Of a DNA stretch of 5,411 nucleotides, positions 1 through 5,411 are shown piece after piece (within the stretch, counting starts at the first letter, position 1; every line of letters starts with the position of its first letter). Both the position numbers and the translations under genes were made by a program. This stretch comes from Verrucomicrobiia bacterium. GTDB lineage: Bacteria; Verrucomicrobiota; Verrucomicrobiia; CAIQCK01. The stretch spans positions 1 through 5,411 of the forward strand of contig JAOACV010000217.1 in NCBI GenBank assembly GCA_026417675.1. Direction: 5' to 3'. Under the pieces are notes generated by a model. That model saw only the letters and a list, made by a program, of their open reading frames with translations, was not told the origin of the DNA and made no database searches.

Positions 1-1707
1 GAAACAATCGCCCCATCGCCGCCAGTCGGGATTGAACTGCTGCTTCGGGTCGGTCAGCTTCGGGTCCACGGTGAAGATCGAGCCGTTGAACTTGATCGGA
101 AAGTTGCCGCGCCCGGCGCACGCGGTCATCCAACGCTGCAGCACGTAAGCGCGCGTCACCACCGACGGCGTCGGCTGCTCCATGCCGCCGCCGCCCTCGG
201 CCTTCAGCAGCTTGCCGTTGAGATAAATCCGCCGTCCCTCCGCCGCCGCGTCATAGACCGCCGCGACATGGTTCCACGCGCCAAGCTGGAGCACGTCGTT
301 GACGGCCATCGTGTGCTGGCCGGCGATGAACCGCAGGCTGCGGCCCGGATGCGTGTCGAAGAGAAACCCGTCGCCTTTGCCCGCCGTGAGCTTGTCGAAG
401 ATGCGCGCCGCTCTCGCGTTCGTGTCGGGCCGAATCCACGCTTCGAGCGTGAAGCTGTTCGTGAAGGCCAGCGCGGGTGAGTGTGGAATCTCGATATGGC
501 CGCCACAGAACATCGCGCCTTGCTTCTCGAACTTCATCTCACCGACGACCTTCGCGCCCTCGGGCGCGCCGCTGAACCTCCAGCCGGCCAGTTTGCCGTT
601 CGTGACGGCGGCGGCATCGTCCGGCTTGCCGGCGGCGAGCGCCGCGATCTCCGCGTCGCCCAACGCCCGCCCGAAGACCGTCGCGCGGCTCATCGCGCCG
701 CGGAACTTGTTGCCGCCGCCGCTGTCGGCGCCGAGGCGCAGCGGGTGCTGGTTCGCCGGCAACGCGGCGGCAGCGGCTTGGTCGCCTTCGACGAAAATCC
801 AACTGCGATCCCAGAACGCATTCCACCAGGCAGCCGTTGCTTTTTGTGCGGCAATTGGATCGGCTGACGCCGCAGCGATGTCGGCCAGTTGCTTCTCCCA
901 TGCGGCCAGCGTGTCCGTTACCGCCGAGTGGGTCGCGATGCGGAGGGCGAAATTCTTCACCGGCCCGGGCGATTTCAACGCACTCGCGCCGTCTTTTACA
1001 AACCCCGCCGCCGTCATCGAGCCGCCGAAGGTGCGGTGAAGGATCGGGTCCTTCACCAGATGTGCGAACTGCTCCAAGCTCTGATGCTTCAGCGTCAGCG
1101 GCACGCAGGAATGTTCGTTGCGGTGATACCATATCACCGCGTCACCCGCATCTTTCACCACGTCCGCCGATTCCCACACCTCGATCTCCGGCGGCGCGGC
1201 CTGCATCGTCCAACTGGAGCCAAGCTCGCCGCCCGTGAGCACCTTCTTCTCCGTGCGCCAGCATTCCAGCGCGGCTTTGACCCCAAGTGGCTGCCGGCTT
1301 TCGCCGACGACGTGGATGACCGGCGCGTTTGCATCCACGAACACCTTCAACCTCACCTCGCCCGCTGTGATCTCGATGCGGCCGTCACGCAGCTTGAGTT
1401 CTTGCCGGAACGGCGCGCCTTTCGTGAACGGGTTGGGCGTCAGCGACACGCGGACGCCGCCGAGCTTGAGCAGGCGCGGCGCCTCGCTCCAAGCGTCGGT
1501 GCGGGCGATGTAGAAGCGCAGGTCGCCGCCTTCCTCGACCCAGACGTTGAGGCCAACCTCGCCGTTGCCGATGGGCATCGAGCCAGCGGCGTTCCGGCTC
1601 GGCGTGTTCCAGATGACGTTGTAGCGATCCAGTTCCGCCGGCGTGCCGGCGAGTGAAGTGGTGATCGGGAGAATCGAGACGGCGAAAAAAATGATCAGTC
1701 GGTTCAT
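1..1707 (-). CDS. DUF5703-family predicted secreted glycoside hydrolase with inserted LamG-like domain (3' end outside window)
   Basis: The reading frame is open from the ATG at 1707 to the window edge: 569 codons, no stop. Residues 1-20 form a Sec-type signal peptide (hydrophobic LIIFFAVSILPI, likely cut after SLA), so the product is exported. Residues 29-73 carry the DUF5703 N-terminal signature: YNVIWNTPS, then SMPIGNGEVGLNVWVEEGGD, then FYIARTDAW. Residues 294-306 (WWNAFWDRSWIFV) and 520-569 (YVLQRWMTACAGRG, FPIKFNGSIFTVD, NPDWRRWGDCF) look like the start of the alpha/alpha-barrel catalytic part seen in GH95-like proteins. A LamG-like domain at about 317-507 separates these two blocks. 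The family is believed to act on glycans, but the substrate is unknown and catalytic residues probably lie beyond the window. A second in-frame ATG at 1719 gives four extra residues; 1707 is preferred because GGGGG lies 5 bases upstream and the signal peptide is tidier. The family call is from recalled motifs. Confidence 0.85.
   Translation of the reverse strand, partial: MNRLIIFFAVSILPITTSLAGTPAELDRYNVIWNTPSRNAAGSMPIGNGEVGLNVWVEEGGDLRFYIARTDAWSEAPRLLKLGGVRVSLTPNPFTKGAPFRQELKLRDGRIEITAGEVRLKVFVDANAPVIHVVGESRQPLGVKAALECWRTEKKVLTGGELGSSWTMQAAPPEIEVWESADVVKDAGDAVIWYHRNEHSCVPLTLKHQSLEQFAHLVKDPILHRTFGGSMTAAGFVKDGASALKSPGPVKNFALRIATHSAVTDTLAAWEKQLADIAAASADPIAAQKATAAWWNAFWDRSWIFVEGDQAAAAALPANQHPLRLGADSGGGNKFRGAMSRATVFGRALGDAEIAALAAGKPDDAAAVTNGKLAGWRFSGAPEGAKVVGEMKFEKQGAMFCGGHIEIPHSPALAFTNSFTLEAWIRPDTNARAARIFDKLTAGKGDGFLFDTHPGRSLRFIAGQHTMAVNDVLQLGAWNHVAAVYDAAAEGRRIYLNGKLLKAEGGGGMEQPTPSVVTRAYVLQRWMTACAGRGNFPIKFNGSIFTVDPKLTDPKQQFNPDWRRWGDCF
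187..759 (-). other. LamG/concanavalin-like jelly-roll domain inserted in the hydrolase, apparently circularly permuted
   Basis: This covers residues about 317-507 of the minus-strand hydrolase. Residues 322-360 (HPLRLGAD, then FRGAMSRATVFGRALGDAEI) resemble the last strands of a LamG domain, where an 'lriG...f.G.i..v.vy.raLs..EI' pattern normally ends the fold. Residues 371-507 resemble the beginning and middle: GKLAGWRF, FTLEAWIRPD, ARIFDKL, AWNHVAAVYD, RRIYLNGKLL. The order is therefore the reverse of a standard LamG domain. LamG-like modules usually bind carbohydrate or protein ligands, so a substrate-targeting role is plausible but inferred. The alternative is two partial LamG copies side by side. 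Confidence 0.7.
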
Positions 1708-1945
1708 AGCGGCCCCCATCGTAGCCCGCCGGAAGTTGCCGGCAACCACGTTTTCAGACGCAGAAGCGTTTGCTGCGCTATGGCCGGGTCCTGGTTGATG
1801 GTTATTGAATCGGTCTTGTGTCGGATGATCGAGGCCGCGTTAAGACCGCTTCGCGCAGCACCTGTGTCTTCGCCACTGTGGGAAGTTTGACGGCGGAGGG
1901 GGTTTGTGGTAGGAGGCGAGGCGTCCGCCGCAAAGGGAGATTTTG
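1708..1945. promoter_or_regulatory. Divergent intergenic region between the DUF5703 gene and the M28 peptidase gene
   Basis: The 238 bases separate two genes transcribed away from each other, so promoters for both should lie here. No strong sigma-70 promoter is visible. The best plus-strand candidate is TTGACG at 1887-1892 with TAGGAG at 1910-1915 (17-base spacer), but its -10 matches only three of six consensus bases. A perfect 12-base palindrome, GTTGCCGGCAAC, lies at 1735-1746, 27 bases before the hydrolase start. A 7-base inverted repeat (CGGCGGA at 1891-1897, TCCGCCG at 1924-1930) could fold just before the peptidase ribosome binding site. Both repeats are short enough to arise by chance in GC-rich DNA. 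No gene or RNA is recognised here. Confidence 0.4.
1935..1939 (+). promoter_or_regulatory. Ribosome binding site of the M28 peptidase gene
   Basis: GGGAG lies 6 bases before the ATG at 1946. This spacing supports the ATG over the adjacent in-frame TTG at 1943, which would be only 3 bases from the motif. Confidence 0.65.
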
Positions 1946-2905
1946 ATGAGACGCCAGGCGAAGTTGTGGATCCTATTCGTGACGCTGTGGACGTGCGCGC
2001 TTGCGGAGACGCGGGCGGGTCTCGTCTCGGACATCGTCAATCAAGTCAGCCAGAGCAGTTATCAATTCTACCTGGACAACCTGCTCTACGCGCACAACGG
2101 CGACAATCGCGGGCTTGGCGGCGCGCAGCACGACCTGGCGCAGGCGAACATCTACAATCAGTTCGTGAGTTACGGTTTGCAGACAAGCCTGGACCCCTTT
2201 CCCTACAACGGGAACACCTACTACAACGTCGTCGGGGTGTTGCCCGGCACAAGCCGCGCCAGCCAGTTTTACATCGTGGGAGCGCATTATGATTCCGTGG
2301 GTAATCCGGGCGCGGACGACAACGCCAGCGGCGTGGCGGGGGTGCTGGAGGCGGCGCGGGTGCTCTCGCAATACGAGTTTGAGGCGTCGCTGGTGTTCAT
2401 CGCCTTCGACCGCGAGGAACAGGGCTTGTTCGGCAGCCAGGACTATGCGAGCGAGCATTGGAGCGACGACATCCGCGCGATGATTTCGCTTGACATGATC
2501 GGCTACAACCATCTGGGCGGCAACACCGCCTCGATCTATGGTCGCGCGGCGGCGCTGCCGCTGAAGCAGGCGCTGGCCGACGCCATCGCGGCGTATGGCG
2601 AGGGTTTGACGGCCTCGATCTTCGGCCAATGGGATGTGAGTGATCACGCGCCGTTTGGGTGGCAGGGGTTTCACGCCTGCTTGTTGATCGAGGGCGGTTG
2701 GGCGCACAACACCAACTATCACAAACTCACTGACAGCGTGGACACGCCGGGTTTCATTGACTACCAGTTCGCCACCCGAATCACCCGGTCCACGGTCGGC
2801 TATCTGGCGACAGTGGCGGTGCTGGTGCCGGAGCCGGTGGCGGCGGCGCTTTTCGGGAGCGGGTTGGTCTGGCTGATTCTGCTGCGGCGAACGCGGCGGC
2901 GCTAG
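1946..2905 (+). CDS. Exported M28-family zinc aminopeptidase with PEP-CTERM sorting tail
   Basis: The 319-residue product has a signal peptide (residues 1-20 or 1-24: MRR, a hydrophobic core, then CALA/ETRA) and one M28 peptidase domain at about 70-290. The co-catalytic dizinc motifs of this family are all present in order: GAHYDS (H114), GADDNASG (D124, bridging), DREEQGLFGSQ (E157 as general base, E158 as ligand), SLDMIGY (D183) and TNYHKLTDSVD (H259); the conserved SDHAPF is at 232-237. The enzyme should remove N-terminal residues from peptides outside the cytoplasm; its specificity cannot be read from sequence. The C-terminus is a VPEP motif at 294-297, a hydrophobic stretch and an arginine-rich end. 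It stands alone: divergent from the hydrolase and convergent with hflC. The start is the ATG at 1946, supported by GGGAG upstream. The catalytic call is strong. Confidence 0.95.
   Translation: MRRQAKLWILFVTLWTCALAETRAGLVSDIVNQVSQSSYQFYLDNLLYAHNGDNRGLGGAQHDLAQANIYNQFVSYGLQTSLDPFPYNGNTYYNVVGVLPGTSRASQFYIVGAHYDSVGNPGADDNASGVAGVLEAARVLSQYEFEASLVFIAFDREEQGLFGSQDYASEHWSDDIRAMISLDMIGYNHLGGNTASIYGRAAALPLKQALADAIAAYGEGLTASIFGQWDVSDHAPFGWQGFHACLLIEGGWAHNTNYHKLTDSVDTPGFIDYQFATRITRSTVGYLATVAVLVPEPVAAALFGSGLVWLILLRRTRRR
2825..2902 (+). other. PEP-CTERM protein-sorting signal at the C-terminus of the M28 peptidase
   Basis: Residues 294-319 show the three parts of a PEP-CTERM signal: VPEP, a single hydrophobic helix (about 298-313, AAALFGSGLVWLILL) and a basic tail (RRTRRR). 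In bacteria with exosortase (EpsH/XrtA-type), such tails are recognised and processed during export, usually in species that make extracellular polysaccharide. An exosortase is therefore predicted elsewhere in this genome; none is in the window. Confidence 0.85.
2902..2905. other. Shared stop-codon palindrome CTAG joining two convergent genes
   Basis: The plus-strand peptidase ends with TAG at 2903-2905, and the minus-strand hflC ends with TAG read from 2904 to 2902. The two coding regions overlap by these four bases, so neither gene has an untranslated spacer for a private terminator. Confidence 0.95.
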
Positions 2906-3888
2906 CGCGCCTTGGCCGGCGCGGCCGCCGGCGACGCCTGTTTGAGATAGCGAAACAACTCGCTGTCGGTGGAGAGGATGAGCGTGCTGTTGGTGAGGGT
3001 CTTCTGGTAGGTCTCCATCGTCCGCAGGAACTTGTAGAACTCCACCGACTCCGGACTCTGATTGTAAGCGCGCGCGTAGATCTCCGTCGCCTTCGCGTCG
3101 GCCTCGCCGCGGAGCTTCTGCACCTCGCGATAGGCCTCGGACTCGATCTGTTTCAACTCGCGCTCCTTGTTGCCGGCGATCTTGGCGGCCTCGCCCTCGC
3201 CCTCGGAGCGGAATCGCGCGGCGATCTGCTGGCGCTCGCTGATCATGCGCTCGTGGATTTTCTCGCTGACCCGCGGGTTGTAGTTGATCCGCATGAACCG
3301 CACGTCAATCAGCTCGATGCCAAAGTCGTTCAGCTTCGGCGCGGCTTTCCTGACCACCTCCTGTTCGACAGCGGCGCGGCCCACGCTAATCGGCAGCAAC
3401 AGGGTCGTCCGCGTGCCGTCGGGGCTGAGCGTGGTGTCAATTGCCGGCTTGCGGTCCTTGTTGGTGCGGATGATCTCGATGAGGTCGTGGTTGGCGACCG
3501 CGTTGCGCACCTCGCTGCCAATGATGTCGTCAAGCCGGGAGAGGGCGCTGCGTTCGTCGCGCAGGCGGGTGAAGAACTGCAACGGATCGCTGATGCGCCA
3601 GCGGCCGAAGGTGTCCACGATGATGTAGAGCTTGTCGCGGGTTGGCATCTCGCTGGCCCGCCCGTCCCATTCGATGATGCGCTTGTCGAGACGGTTGACG
3701 GCCTGAATGAACGGCAGTTTGAAGTGCAACCCCGCTTCGCGCACCGGCGCGCCGACGGGACGGCCAAACTGGGTGATGATGACCTGTTCGGTTTCGGAAA
3801 CGGTGTAGCAGCAGAGTTGAAACAGCACGGCCAGCGCGACGAGCACGATGACGACGGCGACGGATCGGAGGATGGCGCGGGGGTTCAT
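2902..3888 (-). CDS. hflC: HflC, membrane SPFH/band 7 subunit of the FtsH-modulating HflKC complex
   Basis: The 328-residue product is close to the usual HflC length (about 330). Residues 9-28 form the single N-terminal membrane helix, which leaves the rest on the periplasmic side. The SPFH domain follows (SETEQVIITQFGRPV at 31-45, EAGLHFKLPF at 51-60, RIIEWDGRASEMPTRDKL at 70-87, NYNPRVSEKIHERMISERQ at 202-220). A long charged helix with the HflC pattern RFRSEGEGEAAKI, then RGEADAKATEIYARAY, spans about 215-275. The end has the typical FYKFLRTMETY and LILSTDSELFRYL blocks plus a short Ala/Pro tail. Partnered with HflK, it forms a cage around FtsH that limits access to membrane substrates (established for Escherichia coli). 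Its ATG overlaps the hflK stop as ATGA, with GGAGG 7 bases upstream inside hflK, so translation is probably coupled. Confidence 0.95.
   Translation of the reverse strand: MNPRAILRSVAVVIVLVALAVLFQLCCYTVSETEQVIITQFGRPVGAPVREAGLHFKLPFIQAVNRLDKRIIEWDGRASEMPTRDKLYIIVDTFGRWRISDPLQFFTRLRDERSALSRLDDIIGSEVRNAVANHDLIEIIRTNKDRKPAIDTTLSPDGTRTTLLLPISVGRAAVEQEVVRKAAPKLNDFGIELIDVRFMRINYNPRVSEKIHERMISERQQIAARFRSEGEGEAAKIAGNKERELKQIESEAYREVQKLRGEADAKATEIYARAYNQSPESVEFYKFLRTMETYQKTLTNSTLILSTDSELFRYLKQASPAAAPAKAR
2915..2932. terminator. GC-rich hairpin just past the M28 peptidase stop codon (weak terminator candidate)
   Basis: GCCGGC at 2915-2920 and again at 2927-2932 can pair as a 6-base stem around a 6-base loop, starting 10 bases after the peptidase stop. 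No T-run follows on the plus strand, so an intrinsic terminator is doubtful; it may only cap the transcript. The sequence also encodes the Ala/Pro-rich tail of hflC on the other strand, which alone could explain the GC richness. Confidence 0.25.
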
Positions 3889-4913
3889 CGCTTCTCCTCC
3901 CTCTCCGCCGGCAGTTGCAGCAGCGGCAACACCTGCTGGCCTTTGTCATCCACGATGATTTTGCGTCCCATCTGCGGCAACACCTCGGTCATCGTCTCCA
4001 GATAAATCCGCTGCCGCGTCACCTCCGGCGCCTTGCGGTATTGCTCGAACACCGCGTTGAAACGCGCCGCGTCGCCCTCGGCTTCGTTGACCCGCTTCAG
4101 GGCGTAGCCCTTGGCCTCGGCGATCAACCGCTCGGCGTCGCCCCGGGCGCGCGGCACGACCTTGTTATATTCGCCGTTGGCAATGTTGATGGCGCGCTGC
4201 TTCTCCTGCTGCGCCTGATTGACCTCGTCGAAGGAGGCCTGCACCTGTCGCGGGGGGTTGACGTTCTTGAGCTGGATCAGGTCAATGCTCGTGCCGAGTT
4301 CGTATTGTTTGGCCAGTTTCTGGAGCGCCGAGCGGCTCTCGACCTCGATTTCCTGCCGGCCTATGGTGAGGACCTCGTCCACCGTGCGGTCGCCGACCAC
4401 CTCGCGCATCATCGCCTCGGCGGCGGCGCGAAGCGTCTCCTCCGGGTCGCGCACGTCGAACAGAAACCGCTTCGGGTCGGCGATGCGATATTGGACGATC
4501 CACTCCACCAGCACCTCGTTCAAGTCGCCGGTGACCATGGATTTCTCCTGTTCGGGCTCGCGGCTGTATTGATACGGGTTGGTCGCACCCCGGGTCGAGA
4601 AGCCAAACTCCAGCTTGAGCTGCCGGCGCACAGGCACAATCGTCACCGTCTCCACGCCGTAAGGGATCTTGAACCGCAGCCCAGGTTCGTCCGTGCGCAC
4701 ATACCTGCCGAAGCGCTGCACCACGCCGACGGCGTCCGCCGGCACCGTGTAAATGGCCGTCCAGAGCAGCAGCGCCGCCACCACTATCCAGAACGCCGTG
4801 ACGACCCAGGGCGCGAGCGACACTCGCGCTCCCGGCGGCCACATGCGCCTTGTCTCATCCCAGTAACTCACGATCCGTCGCCGGAAGCTGTATGCCTGCA
4901 GCGGGCAAAGCAC
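3885..4913 (-). CDS. hflK: HflK, membrane SPFH/band 7 subunit of the FtsH-modulating HflKC complex
   Basis: The longest frame gives 342 residues. One membrane helix lies at about 36-57, then an SPFH domain (VPADAVGVVQRFGRYVRTDE at 57-76, EPGLRFKIPYGVETV at 76-90, MVTGDLNEVLVEWIVQYRI at 126-144). The strongest marker is the HflK block from 219: NPPRQVQASFDEVNQAQQEK, YNKVVPRARGDAERLIAEAK, then EGDAARFNAVFEQY and APEVTRQRIYLETM. This marks it as HflK rather than HflC or a stomatin. It is shorter than the 419-residue E. coli protein, mainly because the glycine/proline-rich N-terminus is missing. It should pair with the downstream hflC product to regulate FtsH. The start is uncertain: GTG at 4913 has no ribosome binding site; GTG at 4871 and ATG at 4844 (starting MWPPGARVSL) keep the whole helix and are equally plausible. 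Its stop overlaps the hflC start. Confidence 0.93.
   Translation of the reverse strand: MLCPLQAYSFRRRIVSYWDETRRMWPPGARVSLAPWVVTAFWIVVAALLLWTAIYTVPADAVGVVQRFGRYVRTDEPGLRFKIPYGVETVTIVPVRRQLKLEFGFSTRGATNPYQYSREPEQEKSMVTGDLNEVLVEWIVQYRIADPKRFLFDVRDPEETLRAAAEAMMREVVGDRTVDEVLTIGRQEIEVESRSALQKLAKQYELGTSIDLIQLKNVNPPRQVQASFDEVNQAQQEKQRAINIANGEYNKVVPRARGDAERLIAEAKGYALKRVNEAEGDAARFNAVFEQYRKAPEVTRQRIYLETMTEVLPQMGRKIIVDDKGQQVLPLLQLPAEREEKR
3896..3900 (-). promoter_or_regulatory. Ribosome binding site of hflC, inside the 3' end of hflK
   Basis: Read on the minus strand this is GGAGG, 7 bases before the hflC ATG at 3888. It falls in the codons for the EREEKR tail of HflK. The strong site plus the ATGA overlap suggests reinitiation or coupled translation, giving matched amounts of the two subunits. 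Confidence 0.8.
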
Positions 4914-5054
4914 AAGGAAAAACGCGCGGCGGCGCGCGCGTGGCGGAAGGCAGAAGTGGAGGCGGCGGCGGATGCCAGACAGGAACCCTATTGCGCAACG
5001 CCGGCTTCTGGTTCATGCTCGCGCGCGATGCAGCTTCCAAACACTGAACCGCTT
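4914..5054. promoter_or_regulatory. Divergent intergenic region between hflK and the FAD oxidoreductase gene
   Basis: The 141 bases (up to 210 if hflK starts at 4844) must hold promoters for both genes. No convincing -35/-10 pair stands out on either strand, and no Shine-Dalgarno motif precedes the oxidoreductase ATG. The stretch 4922-4941 is almost pure CG alternation and can fold (ACGCGC at 4922-4927 with GCGCGT at 4936-4941), which would sit in the hflK leader. An 8-base palindrome TTGCGCAA lies at 4991-4998. Apparent open frames crossing this region have no recognisable protein features. Confidence 0.4.
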
Positions 5055-5411
5055 ATGAAAAATCGCCTTTTCTTCTCCATGTTTGTTTCCGGCGCAATCC
5101 TGACCGCTCCCGCCTGGCTGTCCGCGGGCGAGGTTTTGCAACCCGGTCGGTCGTTGCCGATCTTGCACGACGTTGATGTGGTCGTGGTGGGCGGCGGATC
5201 GGCCGGCGTCGCAGCAGCGGTCGAGGCGGCCCAGCGCGGCGCGAAGGTCTTCCTGGCCGCGCCGCGACCCTACCTGGGCGAAGACATCTGCGCGACGTAT
5301 CGGCTTTGGCTGGAGCCGGGCGAGCAGGCGACGACCGATCTGGCAAAAACCGTTTTCGCGCCGCCACCACCGGGCGTCGCGCCGGGCATCGGACCGAGAC
5401 TGCCGTTCCAG
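5055..5411 (+). CDS. Exported FAD-dependent oxidoreductase, N-terminal part (3' end outside window)
   Basis: The frame runs from the ATG at 5055 to the window end: 119 codons, no stop. Residues 1-24 look like a Sec signal peptide (MKNR, hydrophobic core, cut after WLSA) without a twin-arginine motif. A Rossmann dinucleotide-binding fold begins at 39: DVDVVVVGGGSAGVAAAVEA, with the glycine motif GGGSAG at 46-51. It is followed by RGAKVFLAAPRPYLGED (61-77) and CATYRLWLEPGE (79-90), matching my recollection of the FAD-dependent oxidoreductase group (FAD_oxidored, PF12831-like) common in Planctomycetota and Verrucomicrobiota. The acidic residue that often binds the FAD ribose at the end of the second strand is not obvious: the strand ends in Ala-Ala-Pro. 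A proline-rich linker (102-115) follows. Substrate and partner are unknown. It is divergent from hflK with no evident functional link. Confidence 0.85.
   Translation, partial: MKNRLFFSMFVSGAILTAPAWLSAGEVLQPGRSLPILHDVDVVVVGGGSAGVAAAVEAAQRGAKVFLAAPRPYLGEDICATYRLWLEPGEQATTDLAKTVFAPPPPGVAPGIGPRLPFQ

Noticed and set aside
299..1039. Plus-strand open frame of 246 codons opposite the hydrolase gene
   Set aside because: It is antisense to a well-supported family gene and its translation is Ala/Pro/Ser-rich with no motif; a GC-rich third-position bias produces such frames. The same applies to the plus-strand frame at 889-1656.
1973..2722. Minus-strand open frame of 249 codons opposite the M28 peptidase gene
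   Set aside because: The plus strand encodes all M28 zinc motifs; the antisense translation is Arg/Val-rich and shows no domain.
2915..2932. True intrinsic terminator for the M28 gene
   Set aside because: The hairpin is there but no T-run follows, and it is fully explained as coding sequence for the hflC tail; kept only as a low-confidence feature.
1946..3888. A proteolysis module combining the M28 peptidase with HflKC
   Set aside because: The genes are convergent, not co-transcribed; the peptidase acts outside the cytoplasm and HflKC acts on FtsH. Adjacency alone does not support a joint system.
3253..4005. Plus-strand open frame of 250 codons opposite hflC and the end of hflK
   Set aside because: The opposite strand encodes clear HflC and HflK motifs; this frame also runs through the hflK-hflC junction, as a shadow would.
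4850..5047. Small plus-strand frame of 65 codons between hflK and the oxidoreductase gene
   Set aside because: It overlaps the hflK 5' end, has no ribosome binding site and a Gly/Ala/Arg-rich product with no signal or motif; the reverse frame at 4855-5040 is equally unsupported.

Overview
The window is GC-rich and looks like part of a Verrucomicrobiota chromosome (Pedosphaera/Limisphaera-like), or possibly its relatives in the PVC group. This is an inference from gene content: a secreted DUF5703-type hydrolase carrying a LamG-like insert, an M28 peptidase with a VPEP (PEP-CTERM) sorting tail, a compact HflK-HflC pair, and a secreted FAD enzyme with an LGED motif. No RNA gene was seen, and nothing points to a plasmid, phage, transposon or CRISPR array.

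Layout. Positions 1-1707 (minus strand) hold the N-terminal 569 residues of an exported DUF5703-family predicted glycoside hydrolase; its 3' end lies outside the window. A 238-base divergent intergenic region (1708-1945) separates it from a plus-strand gene for an exported M28 zinc peptidase (1946-2905) with all metal-ligand motifs and a C-terminal PEP-CTERM anchor. This gene meets hflC tail to tail, and the two stop codons share the palindrome CTAG at 2902-2905. The minus strand then carries hflK (3885-4913) and hflC (2902-3888), coupled by an ATGA overlap. After a 141-base divergent gap, a plus-strand gene starting at 5055 encodes the first 119 residues of an exported FAD-dependent oxidoreductase, cut by the window end.

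How the genes relate. hflK and hflC form one transcription unit whose products assemble together in the inner membrane and modulate the FtsH protease; ftsH itself is not in the window. The other three genes are single exported enzymes read from their own promoters. They fit a polymer-degrading, envelope-rich lifestyle, but nothing in the sequence ties them into one pathway.

The most unusual feature is in the first gene. A LamG-like jelly-roll domain appears to be inserted in the middle of the hydrolase, with its two halves in swapped order (the usual C-terminal strands come first), as expected for a circularly permuted insert. Otherwise the window looks like ordinary chromosomal sequence, and I found no convincing new multi-gene system.
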